DNA from: JAIBJN01 sp963811635
GTDB taxonomy: Bacteria > Actinomycetota > Thermoleophilia > Gaiellales > Gaiellaceae
NCBI GenBank assembly: GCA_963811635.1
Contig: CAWESB010000003.1
Coordinates: 62,001 to 126,000, forward strand
Direction of reading: 5' to 3'
Length of the DNA stretch: 64,000 bases
Positions 17,520 through 24,676 of this stretch are shown here, one piece after another; the first letter of the stretch is position 1; the number at the start of each line of letters is the position of its first letter. The notes below the pieces were generated by a model, which saw only the letters and a program-made list of their open reading frames with translations, made no database searches and was not told where the DNA came from. The translations under genes were made by a program, and so were the position numbers.

Positions 17520-19826
17520 GTGACTTGGTTTCGCTGGAAGAAGCGCGGGGAGGAGGCGCCGCCAGAGGCCGCCGCCCCTGCAGCGCCCGAGCGGGAGGCA
17601 CCGGCCCGGCAGGAGACTGCTGAGGGCGAGCGCAAGCCGCCGGCGCGTCGTCGCCGCGGGAGCCGCGGCGGACGCGGACGGAAGAAGACGGCCGAGACGG
17701 CCGGCGCCGATGTAAAGGCGCCCGCCGCGGCCACGAAGCCGAAGCCGAAGCGGGCTTCGACGACGGCCAAGGAGCGCGGGCCAGAGCCCAAGCGCGAACG
17801 CAAGCGCACGCCGGCGCGGAAGCCGGCCGCGACCCCGCGCATCGTCGTCCCGGACGTCGAGAAGGAGATCATGATCTCCGTCGAGGTCCTGGAGCAGACC
17901 GTTGCCGTCCTCGAGGAGGGGAAGGTGGCCGAGGTCTACCTCGGCCGCCCGTCGCACCGCTCGATCGCGGGCAACATCTACAAGGGCATCGTCGACAACG
18001 TCCTCCCCGGCATGGAGGCCTCGTTCGTCGACGTCGGCCTCGACCGCAACGGCTTCCTCTACGTGGACGAGATCGTCGTCCCCGAGCTGGAGGGCAAGCG
18101 CCACGGCAAGCGCATCCAGGAGCTGATCTCCCGCGGCCAGGAGGTGGTCGTCCAGGCAGTGAAGGATCCGATGGGCACGAAGGGCGCCCGCCTGACGACC
18201 GAGGTCTCGCTCCCGGGTCGCTTCCTCGTCTACACCCCCTACGGCGACGGCATCGGCGTCTCGCGGCGCCTCGAGGACGAGGAGCGCGAGCGGCTGAAGG
18301 CCATCTGCAAGAGCCTCGAGCTGCCCGAGGGCGGGCTGATCGTTCGCACCGCGGCCGAGGGCGCCTCCGAGCAGGAGCTCGAGGGCGACCTGAAGCTCCT
18401 GCTGAAGCTGTGGTCCACCATCCGCGGCCGCGCCGAGAGGGCCCAGGCCCCGTCGCTCGTCTACCAGGAGGCGGAGCTCCCGCTCCGGATCGTCCGTGAC
18501 CTCTTCATCCGCGACTTCAAGCGCGTCGTCGTCGACCACGAGCGCACCTACCGGAAGATCGTCGCGTACCTGAAGCGCACGTCGCCCGAGCTGGCCGCCC
18601 GGGTCGAGCGCTACCGCGGCAAGGAGCCGCTGCTCGAGAAGTCGGGCGTCGTCGAGGCGGTCAACTCCACGCTCTCTCGCCGGGTCGACCTCCCCTCCGG
18701 GGGCTACCTCGTCTTCGACTACGCCGAGGCCTTCACCGTCATCGACGTCAACACGGGCCGCTTCGTCGGCGGCCGCGGCAAGTCGTCGAACGCGCGACTC
18801 GAGGACACGATCACGAAGAACAACCTCGAGGCGGTCACCGAGGTCGTGCGCCAGCTCCGGCTGCGGGACATCGGCGGGATCATCGTCATCGACTTCATCG
18901 ACATGGCGAACCCGAAGAACCGCCAGCTCGTCGAGGGCGCCCTCAACACCGAGCTCGCGCGCGACCGGACGAAGACCTACGTCGTGGAGATCTCGCCGCT
19001 CGGGCTCGTGGAGATGACGCGTCAGAACGTCACCGACGGCCCGCGCGAGATCCTCACCGACAAGTGCCCCACCTGCGATGCGACCGGCATCGTCGTCTCC
19101 GCCGAGACCCGCGCCGTCGAGGTCGAGCGGAAGCTCCGGCGCCACATCGCCGCCTCGAAGGCCGAGGCCTTCGTCGTCGAGCTGCACTCCGACGTCGCGG
19201 CCGTGCTCATCGGCCCCGACGGCGAGCGCCTCGAGGAGCTCGAGAAGGAGACGGGCAAGCGCTTCGCCTTCAAGACGAAGAAGTCGTTCCGCCTCGACCG
19301 CTTCGCGATCCTCTCGGAGGGCAAGACGGCCGAGATCGACGGCCTGGCGCCAGCGCGGCAGTCGAAGGCCGCGGCCGCCAAGCCGCGTTCCCGCTCCCGC
19401 AAGCCCGTGGAGGCGGTCGTGGCGCTGGACGAGACCCTCCTCGAGGACGTCCCAGACGAGGTCGCGGACACCGTCGCCGAGGAGCCTGCCGCAGACGGCG
19501 ACCAGCCCACCGAGAAGCCGAAGAAGAAGACGCGTCGGGGCAGCCGCGGCGGGCGCGGGCGGAAGAGGAAGACCGCGGTGGCCCCCGCCGCCGCGGCCAA
19601 CGGCGACGCCGACGCGCCACCCGAGCCGCCGGTCGAGGAGCCGGCCGAGGTCGTCGCCCAGGCGGCCGCCGAGGCCGCCGAGCCAAGCGCGAACGGCGAC
19701 GCACCCGAGGCCGAGAAGCCGAAGAAGAAGACGCGCCGCGGCACCCGCGGCGGCCGCCGGCGCAAGAAGAAGCCGGCCGCCGACGGCACAACCGAGCCGA
19801 TTGCGACCTCGGAGGACGCTGGCTAG
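17520..19826 (+). CDS. rng: Ribonuclease E/G family endoribonuclease
   Basis: Single-strand-specific endonuclease for rRNA maturation and mRNA decay. 768 residues from GTG. A basic Ala/Lys/Arg-rich N-terminal extension of ~110 residues precedes the catalytic core. The core has an S1 domain (GNIYKGIVDNVLPGMEASFVD), a DNase-I-like region with metal-binding aspartates in VIDVNTG and VIDFIDM, and the zinc-link CPTC. The C-terminal ~190 residues are low complexity and carry two near-identical KPKKKTRRGSRGGRG-type repeats, with a related RRRRGSRGGRG block in the N-terminus. These are probable RNA-binding or condensate-promoting tails. Followed by rplU, the usual actinobacterial order. Confidence 0.95.
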   Translation: MTWFRWKKRGEEAPPEAAAPAAPEREAPARQETAEGERKPPARRRRGSRGGRGRKKTAETAGADVKAPAAATKPKPKRASTTAKERGPEPKRERKRTPARKPAATPRIVVPDVEKEIMISVEVLEQTVAVLEEGKVAEVYLGRPSHRSIAGNIYKGIVDNVLPGMEASFVDVGLDRNGFLYVDEIVVPELEGKRHGKRIQELISRGQEVVVQAVKDPMGTKGARLTTEVSLPGRFLVYTPYGDGIGVSRRLEDEERERLKAICKSLELPEGGLIVRTAAEGASEQELEGDLKLLLKLWSTIRGRAERAQAPSLVYQEAELPLRIVRDLFIRDFKRVVVDHERTYRKIVAYLKRTSPELAARVERYRGKEPLLEKSGVVEAVNSTLSRRVDLPSGGYLVFDYAEAFTVIDVNTGRFVGGRGKSSNARLEDTITKNNLEAVTEVVRQLRLRDIGGIIVIDFIDMANPKNRQLVEGALNTELARDRTKTYVVEISPLGLVEMTRQNVTDGPREILTDKCPTCDATGIVVSAETRAVEVERKLRRHIAASKAEAFVVELHSDVAAVLIGPDGERLEELEKETGKRFAFKTKKSFRLDRFAILSEGKTAEIDGLAPARQSKAAAAKPRSRSRKPVEAVVALDETLLEDVPDEVADTVAEEPAADGDQPTEKPKKKTRRGSRGGRGRKRKTAVAPAAAANGDADAPPEPPVEEPAEVVAQAAAEAAEPSANGDAPEAEKPKKKTRRGTRGGRRRKKKPAADGTTEPIATSEDAG
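19512..19775 (+). repeat. Intragenic repeat encoding KPKKKTRRG(S/T)RGGRG tails of RNase G
   Basis: Two near-identical segments starting at 19512 and 19713, each about 60 bases, encode EKPKKKTRRG followed by SRGGRGRKRK or TRGGRRRKKK. A diverged third copy lies at about 17645-17690. They are separated by Ala/Glu/Pro-rich linkers. Confidence 0.8.
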
Positions 19827-19867
19827 ACTGTCTGCCGAAGCGGGCCCTGCCCGCTCCTTTCCTGTCT
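19801..19867 (+). promoter_or_regulatory. Promoter and short structured leader of rplU
   Basis: TTGCGA, 17-base spacer, TAGACT (19824-19829) lies at the very end of rng. The predicted transcript would start near 19836 and form a small hairpin GCGGG-CCCTG-CCCGC, then a pyrimidine-rich stretch up to the ATG. No Shine-Dalgarno is present. This could be an autoregulatory ribosomal-protein leader, or a weak terminator for rng. Confidence 0.5.
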
Positions 19868-20344
19868 ATGAGCTACGCAGTCATCTCCATCGGGAACAAG
19901 CAGTACCGCGTGCGGGAAGGCCAGTGGCTGCTCGTGGACCGGCTGCCGCACGAAGAGGGCAAGACGTTTCACCCCGATCTCGTCATGCTGGGCGGGGACG
20001 GGGACGCGAAGCTCGGCTCCGACCTCAAGGGCCAGCAGGTGACTGCGAAGGTTGCCGAGCACGTTCTCGGGAAGAAGGTCATCATCGGCAAGCACAAGCG
20101 GCGAACCGGCTACAAGCGCCGCAACGGCTTCCGCGCGAGCTTGACCCGCATCGAGGTGCAGTCGATCGGCGCCGCGCGCACGACCGCGGCGAAGAAGGAG
20201 ACGGCGACGGCCGAGGCGAAGCCCCCGGCGGCGACGAAGCCGGCGGCGCGCAAGCCGAGCACGACGGCGCGCAAGCCGGCCGCGACGACCGAGAAGAAGG
20301 CGCCCGCCCGCAAGGCCGCGCCGAAGAAGAAGGCAGAGGAGTAG
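19868..20344 (+). CDS. rplU: 50S ribosomal protein L21
   Basis: Large-subunit protein contacting 23S rRNA. 158 residues, against about 103 for typical L21. The core MSYAVISIGNKQYRVREGQ through KRRTGYKRRNGFRASLTRIEVQSI is standard. The extra ~55 C-terminal residues are Ala/Lys/Thr-rich (KPAARKPSTTARKPAATTEKKAPARK), a basic disordered tail like that of the upstream RNase G. It forms the conserved rplU-rpmA-obg unit; the stop is two bases before rpmA. Confidence 0.97.
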   Translation: MSYAVISIGNKQYRVREGQWLLVDRLPHEEGKTFHPDLVMLGGDGDAKLGSDLKGQQVTAKVAEHVLGKKVIIGKHKRRTGYKRRNGFRASLTRIEVQSIGAARTTAAKKETATAEAKPPAATKPAARKPSTTARKPAATTEKKAPARKAAPKKKAEE

Positions 20345-20346
20345 GG

Positions 20347-20592
20347 ATGGCCCACAAGAAGGGATTGGGCTCGTCGAAGAACGGCCGGGACTCCGAGTCC
20401 AAGCGGCTGGGGGTCAAGGTCTTCGACGGCCAGGAGATCAAGGCGGGCATGATCGTGGTCCGCCAGCGTGGCACGCGCTTCCGGCCCGGCCCGGGCACGG
20501 GTCTCGGCCGCGACCACACGATCTTCGCCACCCGCGACGGGAAGGTCGACTTCCAGGCGGGCGGCGCGGGTCGGGTCGTGTCCGTCCTCTAG
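20347..20592 (+). CDS. rpmA: 50S ribosomal protein L27
   Basis: 81 residues located near the peptidyl transferase centre in the ribosome. Begins MAHKKGLGSSKNGRDSESKRLGVK, so the mature N-terminus is encoded directly, without the cleavable leader of Firmicutes. The core VRQRGTRFRPGPGTGLGRDHTIFA is diagnostic. A GGAG-rich region over the rplU stop can serve as Shine-Dalgarno. Confidence 0.98.
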   Translation: MAHKKGLGSSKNGRDSESKRLGVKVFDGQEIKAGMIVVRQRGTRFRPGPGTGLGRDHTIFATRDGKVDFQAGGAGRVVSVL

Positions 20593-20599
20593 GAGCCCC

Positions 20600-21757
20600 G
20601 TGTTCCACGATCGCGCGCGGATCCGCGTCAAGGGCGGCCGCGGCGGTGACGGCTCGCTCAGCTTCAGGCGCGAGAAGTTCGTGCCGAAGGGCGGCCCGGA
20701 CGGCGGCGACGGCGGCCACGGCGGCGACGTCGTTCTCGTTGCCGACCCGGACCTGCGCGACCTCTCCTACTTCCACCGCAGCACGCGCTTCGAGGCCAAG
20801 CGCGGCCGTCACGGCGAGGGCTCGAACAAGCGCGGCGCCGACGGAGACGACGTCGAGCTCGGTGTCCCGGTCGGGACGCAGGTCCTGGACGAGGAGGGGC
20901 GGCTGCTCGCCGACCTCGCCCACCGCGGGGCGCGGGTGATCGCTGCCCACGGCGGCCACGGCGGCGCCGGGAACCGTCGCTTCGCCACGCCGACGCATCA
21001 GGCGCCGCGCCTCGCCGAGCTCGGCTCGGTCGGGGAAGAGGCGGCGCTCGAGCTGCGGCTGAAGCTCCTGGCCGACGCCGCGCTCCTCGGCTTCCCCAAC
21101 GCGGGCAAGTCGTCACTCCTGCGCCGCGTCTCGAACGCGAAGCCGAAGGTCGCCGACTACCCGTTCACGACGATCGCCCCGGTCCTGGGGACGGTCGAGG
21201 CTCCGGACGGCCGCCAACTGACCGTCGCGGACGTGCCCGGGCTTCTGGAGGGCGCGAGCGAGGGAGTGGGGCTGGGGGACGAGTTCCTCGCCCACCTCGA
21301 GCGCGCTCGCATGTTCCTGCACGTGATCGATGCCCAGGAGGACGTCGAGGCGCGCTTCCACGCCATCGACCGCGAGCTGGCAGCCTACGGCGCCGGCCTG
21401 GCCGACCGGCCGCAGATCGTCGTCCTCAACAAGCTCGACCTTCTTCAGGAGCCCCCCGCCTTCGACATCGAGGATCCGCGCATCCTGGCGACGCTCGCGG
21501 TCTCGGCGGTCACCGGCCGGGGGATCGACCCGCTCAAGCGCGCGCTCTTCGACCTGATCCCGGAGGCGGCCCCGGCCCTGACCGAGGAGGTCGAGCTGGC
21601 GGACTACCTCGTCTACCGTCCGCGGCCGCCGCGTCGGCGCCCGTTCCGGATCTTTCGCACCCCGCGCGGCTATCGCGTCCGCGGCCAGGCGACCGAGGAC
21701 GATCTCCGGCGCGCCGGCGTGAAGGCGGACGCGGACGTCGAGTTCGAGGACGCGTGA
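20600..21757 (+). CDS. obgE: GTPase Obg (ribosome assembly)
   Basis: Large-subunit assembly and stress-linked GTPase. 385 residues from a GTG with AGGAG four bases upstream. N-terminal glycine-rich Obg fold (GGRGGDGSLSFRREKFVPKGGPDGG). The G domain has G1 GFPNAGKSS, G3 DVPG in DVPGLLEGASEGVGLG, and G4 NKLD. A short C-terminal OCT-like segment (FRIFRTPRGYRVRG) follows. Overlaps nadD by four bases. Confidence 0.97.
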   Translation: MFHDRARIRVKGGRGGDGSLSFRREKFVPKGGPDGGDGGHGGDVVLVADPDLRDLSYFHRSTRFEAKRGRHGEGSNKRGADGDDVELGVPVGTQVLDEEGRLLADLAHRGARVIAAHGGHGGAGNRRFATPTHQAPRLAELGSVGEEAALELRLKLLADAALLGFPNAGKSSLLRRVSNAKPKVADYPFTTIAPVLGTVEAPDGRQLTVADVPGLLEGASEGVGLGDEFLAHLERARMFLHVIDAQEDVEARFHAIDRELAAYGAGLADRPQIVVLNKLDLLQEPPAFDIEDPRILATLAVSAVTGRGIDPLKRALFDLIPEAAPALTEEVELADYLVYRPRPPRRRPFRIFRTPRGYRVRGQATEDDLRRAGVKADADVEFEDA

Positions 21758-22326
21758 CCGTCGGGCTGCTCGGCGGCGCCTTCGACCCGCCGCACCGCGG
21801 GCACGTCGTGCTGGCGCGCGAGGCGATGCAGCGCTTCGGCCTGCACCGCCTGCTCGTGCTCGTCGTCACGGCGCCGGCGCACAAGCCCGTCGAGACGCCG
21901 CTGGAAGCCCGCCTGGAGCTGGCGCGCGCTGCCTTCAGCGGAATCCCCGCCGAGGTGCGGCGGGACGACCACGCCTTCACGGTCGACTCGCTCCGCGCCG
22001 CCTCGTTCGACCCGGACGGAACGGTCTTCCTCGTCGGCGCCGACGAATTCGCGAGCTTCCTCTCCTGGAAGGAGCCTGACGCCGTGCTGGAGCTCGTCCG
22101 GCTCGGTGTGGCCACGCGCCCCGGCTATCCGCGCGAGCGTCTCGACCCGGTTCTCGCCGCGCTTCAGCGCCCGGAGCGGGTCACGCTCTTCGAGATCCCG
22201 GCGGTCGACGTCTCCTCGACCGACCTCCGCGCCCGCCTGGGCCGCGGCGAGCCGGTCGGCGATCTCGTCCCGGAGGAGGTCGCCCGCCTCGTCGTCGAGG
22301 GCGGGCTCTACCATGAAGGTGGTTGA
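21754..22326 (+). CDS. nadD: Nicotinate-mononucleotide adenylyltransferase
   Basis: Adenylates nicotinate mononucleotide in NAD synthesis. 190 residues. Nucleotidyltransferase motif GGAFDPPHRGHV with the HxGH signature near the N-terminus, APAHKP, and the C-terminal SSTDLRAR motif. GTG start in a GTGA overlap with obgE. Next to rsfS, as in many bacteria. Confidence 0.96.
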   Translation: MTVGLLGGAFDPPHRGHVVLAREAMQRFGLHRLLVLVVTAPAHKPVETPLEARLELARAAFSGIPAEVRRDDHAFTVDSLRAASFDPDGTVFLVGADEFASFLSWKEPDAVLELVRLGVATRPGYPRERLDPVLAALQRPERVTLFEIPAVDVSSTDLRARLGRGEPVGDLVPEEVARLVVEGGLYHEGG

Positions 22327-22736
22327 CCCTTTCCGGAGGGCACAGCTACGCTGAGACCGTTGACCCAGGAGATGCCAGGCCACTGACGCCGATCGAGCAC
22401 GCTCGCAGAATTGCGGCTCTCGCCCAGGAGAAGCTCGCCGCCGACGTCGTCATTCTCGACATGCGGCCCGTGTGCTCGTACACGGACTTCTTCGTGGTCT
22501 GCACCGGCCAGAACCCACGCCAGACGAAGGCCGTGTACGACGAGGTCCGCGAGCGCCTGAAGAAGGAGGAGGGCCTGATCCCGCGGACCGTGGCCGGCGA
22601 GCGCGAGGCCACCTGGATCCTCGCCGACTACCTCGACGTCGTCCTGCACGTCTTCACCCCCGAGGCGCGTCAGTACTACCGCCTCGAGGAGCTCTGGGGC
22701 GACGTCCCCTCGGTCGAGCTCGCCGTCGCCGGCTAG
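22323..22736 (+). CDS. rsfS: Ribosomal silencing factor RsfS
   Basis: Binds L14 and blocks subunit joining in starvation. The conserved core is AAQEKLAADVVILDMR-like (ALAQEKLAADVVILDMR), YTDFFVVCTGQNPRQTKA, GEREATWILADYLDVVLHVF and ARQYYRLEELWGD. The start is uncertain. The TTG at 22323 overlaps nadD and yields ~20 extra residues; no ATG/GTG occurs in frame before the conserved region, and a CTG at about 22384 would give the usual N-terminus LTPIEHARRIA. The stop and domain are clear. Confidence 0.92.
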   Translation: MTLSGGHSYAETVDPGDARPLTPIEHARRIAALAQEKLAADVVILDMRPVCSYTDFFVVCTGQNPRQTKAVYDEVRERLKKEEGLIPRTVAGEREATWILADYLDVVLHVFTPEARQYYRLEELWGDVPSVELAVAG

Positions 22737-22753
22737 GCGAACGCCCGCTTCGC

Positions 22754-22759
22754 TACAGT
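22754..22759 (+). promoter_or_regulatory. -10 hexamer of tRNA-Ala
   Basis: TACAGT, 11 bases before the first base of the tRNA gene, leaving a leader of only a few bases for RNase P removal. Confidence 0.45.
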
Positions 22760-22770
22760 TTCCCCGTCGC

Positions 22771-22843
22771 GGGGCCATAGCTCAGCTGGGAGAGCGCTTG
22801 GCTGGCAGCCAAGAGGTCGCGGGTTCGAATCCCGCTGGCTCCA
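22771..22843 (+). tRNA. tRNA-Ala (anticodon GGC)
   Basis: 73 bases fold as a cloverleaf. The acceptor GGGGCCA pairs with TGGCTCC (one G-U), the anticodon stem CTTGG/CCAAG closes the loop CTGGCAG with anticodon GGC, and the T-arm is GCGGG-TTCGAAT-CCCGC. The discriminator base is A. The 3' CCA is not encoded. It decodes GCC, a dominant alanine codon in this GC-rich genome. Confidence 0.97.
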
Positions 22844-22880
22844 CTGGGAACAAGTTCGGCGGCCGGAGCGTCGAACGGTC

Positions 22881-23801
22881 ATGAGCTCCGGAGCCGCACG
22901 CGCGACAATCGTGGTACTCACGGGCGTGTTCCTGCTCGCCGGCTGCGGTGAGACCGGCCCGGATCCTCGGCCCGCGGCGAGCCCGGACCCGACCACGACG
23001 GAACCCGCGGCGCGCGAGCCCGCCGCTCCACCCGACCAGGAGGGCCCGCCGCCCGTCACTCTGCGCTTCCTCGACGAGACGGTCGATCTCCCGGCCTGGA
23101 CCTACTGCTACGGCAACCTCTGCGCCGACGGGATCCCGCCCTCCGACCCAGCGGACGTCGGCAGTCCGGAGGAGGTCGCGGTCGAGTTCCCGCTCCCGGG
23201 CTGGTCGTTCACCGCGAGCTTCCGTCCGGCAGGAGACGAGTGCGGACGCGTGCAGGAGGTGCCGCTCGAGCCCGACGGCGACGGCAGGTACGTGCTCCGG
23301 CCGGCCGGCCGCGCGGGCACCTACGACGTCACCCTCTTCGGCCGCGGCGACGGCGACCTCTTCACGACGTTCCGCTGGACGACGCCCGCCGACGGTGCGC
23401 TGCCCACACCGCACGCGCGGCTCGCGCTGCTCGCCGACCACGACGGCCAAATCGACAGCTACGGCGTGGAGCTCGAGCTGACCAACCTGGCCGGCACGCC
23501 GAGACGGGCCTCGGCCAGAATCACGGTTCGAGACGAGGACGGGGGTGCCCTCACCTTCGACGCGAAGCGCTCCCGCCTCCGCTGCCTGCCCGAGGGCACC
23601 GTCTACTGGGACGGCCCCGACGAGCAGGGCCTGGCCGCCGCGGCCCTGGGCGATGGCCCGTTCACCTACAGGGTCGAGCTCGTGCTCGACGGCGCCCGTT
23701 ACGTCGCCACGGCTGCGTGGCCGGCCGACGAGATCGCCGGCAACGAGCCGTCGGTGGCGCTGCCGTTCACGCCGGAGCTTCCGGCGCTTTCCCTTCGCTG
23801 A
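22881..23801 (+). CDS. Predicted lipoprotein, unknown function
   Basis: 306 residues starting MSSGAARATIVVLTGVF with lipobox LAGC. A Pro/Thr/Ala-rich linker follows (DPTTTEPAAREPAAPP), then a globular region with four cysteines (TYCYGNLCADG, DECGRVQ, LRCLPEG). Repeated beta-rich segments such as GTYDVTLFGRGDG and FTYRVELVLDG suggest immunoglobulin-like folds. It follows tRNA-Ala and is convergent with a K+ channel gene, overlapping it by 35 bases. Function not recognised. Confidence 0.78.
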   Translation: MSSGAARATIVVLTGVFLLAGCGETGPDPRPAASPDPTTTEPAAREPAAPPDQEGPPPVTLRFLDETVDLPAWTYCYGNLCADGIPPSDPADVGSPEEVAVEFPLPGWSFTASFRPAGDECGRVQEVPLEPDGDGRYVLRPAGRAGTYDVTLFGRGDGDLFTTFRWTTPADGALPTPHARLALLADHDGQIDSYGVELELTNLAGTPRRASARITVRDEDGGALTFDAKRSRLRCLPEGTVYWDGPDEQGLAAAALGDGPFTYRVELVLDGARYVATAAWPADEIAGNEPSVALPFTPELPALSLR

Positions 23802-24216
23802 GCTTGTCCAGGCGCGCTTCGATGCGCGCGAGCGCCTCGGCGTGTTCCTTGCCCTGGCGGTCGAGCTGCTGTTGCTGAGCATGCGTGCGCTTCCCGACCA
23901 GCGTCGCGACGACGACGCTCGTCAGCGTCGGGATCAGACCCAGCCCGGTGAGCATGAGCATCGTGGCCACGAGGCGGCCGCCCGTCGATTCGGGAACGAC
24001 GTCGCCGTAGCCGACGGTGGTCACCGTGACGACCGCCCACCAGAGCGCCAGCCCGAAGCTGGTGAACACGTCGGGCTCGACGAACCGCTCCAGGGTCCCG
24101 GCCAGCAGGACGAGGACGAAGGCTACGGAAACCACCGTGGCGACGGCGCGAGGGAGAGACAGCCGTTCGTACCAGAGCTCGAAACGCTTGTTGACGTCCA
24201 CCTTCGGCTTACGCAT
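23767..24216 (-). CDS. Two-transmembrane potassium channel
   Basis: 149 residues. First membrane helix VATVVSVAFVLVLLAGTL, re-entrant pore region with selectivity filter TVGYGD, and second helix VATMLMLTGLGLIPTLTSVVVATLVG. A C-terminal coiled coil follows (QQQQLDRQGKEHAEALARIEARLDKL), probably tetramerising. The start was set at MRKPKVDVNKRF. An open frame extends 93 codons further upstream, but those codons have atypical A/T third positions and cover a run of hairpins, so I treat it as non-coding. Specific gating is unknown. Confidence 0.88.
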   Translation of the reverse strand: MRKPKVDVNKRFELWYERLSLPRAVATVVSVAFVLVLLAGTLERFVEPDVFTSFGLALWWAVVTVTTVGYGDVVPESTGGRLVATMLMLTGLGLIPTLTSVVVATLVGKRTHAQQQQLDRQGKEHAEALARIEARLDKLSEGKAPEAPA

Positions 24217-24316
24217 GCGGGTTCCGATTTCGCGGGCGCCCGGCCAGTCCCTCTCTCGGAGGACTCCGGCACGAGATCGATCCGTCCGATACAAGGCATA
24301 CGTTCGCTCTTTCAAG

Positions 24317-24413
24317 GAGTCCGCCGCCGCAGGCGGTGCTCCGTGACTACACGAAAGCGAGAGCCCGCTGGCCGCAGCGGGCTCTCGCACTCCCGGTGCG
24401 GATAGCCGCACCG
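24317..24413. other. Cluster of three RNA hairpins in intergenic region
   Basis: Three consecutive inverted repeats: GGAG-T-CCGCC...GGCGG-TG-CTCC at 24317-24343; a 14-base-pair stem at 24357-24370/24375-24388 with loop GCCG; and CGGTGCGG-ATAG-CCGCACCG at 24394-24413. No T-run follows on either strand. Candidates are a bidirectional terminator for flanking transcripts, a structured 5' UTR of the K+ channel, or a small RNA. The 24217-24493 gap holds no other convincing gene. Confidence 0.6.
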
Positions 24414-24456
24414 CGAGACGCCAGCCCGCCTCACTGCGCCCAGTTCCTTCCACTGG

Positions 24457-24485
24457 TTGGATGCGCTGCATGAAATCAGTAGGGC
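24457..24485 (+). promoter_or_regulatory. Promoter of the 52-aa small gene
   Basis: TTGGAT, 17-base spacer, TAGGGC (24480-24485), then 8 bases to the ATG at 24494. The geometry matches the leaderless starts elsewhere in the window. Confidence 0.35.
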
Positions 24486-24493
24486 TCTTCGCC

Positions 24494-24652
24494 ATGACTT
24501 ATCTCACCTCCGTCACCCAGTTCGAGACCCGCCACAGGCAGGTCGGTGCCGAGCTCGGGCGCGAGCGTGCCGCAGCCGCGAGCCGCCGCGTCTGGCGCCC
24601 CCGCCGCACCCGCCGTCTGCTCAGGGCCGTCCGGGGCGCCGCCGCAGCCTAG
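24494..24652 (+). CDS. Small basic protein (52 aa), possible
   Basis: Sequence begins MTYLTSVTQFETRHRQVGAE and continues Arg/Ala-rich to VRGAAAA. Nearly all third positions are G/C, unlike the opposite frame, which supports coding. An in-frame ATG at 24461 is a longer alternative. It stands alone between two minus-strand genes. Small Arg-rich proteins of this type are frequent in actinobacteria; I cannot assign a function. Confidence 0.5.
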   Translation: MTYLTSVTQFETRHRQVGAELGRERAAAASRRVWRPRRTRRLLRAVRGAAAA

Positions 24653-24676
24653 GCCGCAGGGCTTCGCGGCGGCGCC

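Noticed and set aside
22347..22386. Leaderless TTG start (22360) for rsfS downstream of TACGCT
   Set aside because: That TTG is in a frame that stops after eight codons, so it cannot be the rsfS start.
24217..24495. 93-codon N-terminal extension of the K+ channel with a perfect GGAGGTGA upstream
   Set aside because: Codon usage is atypical (many A/T third positions), the region is dominated by hairpins, and the Shine-Dalgarno match coincides with codons of the opposite-strand small gene.
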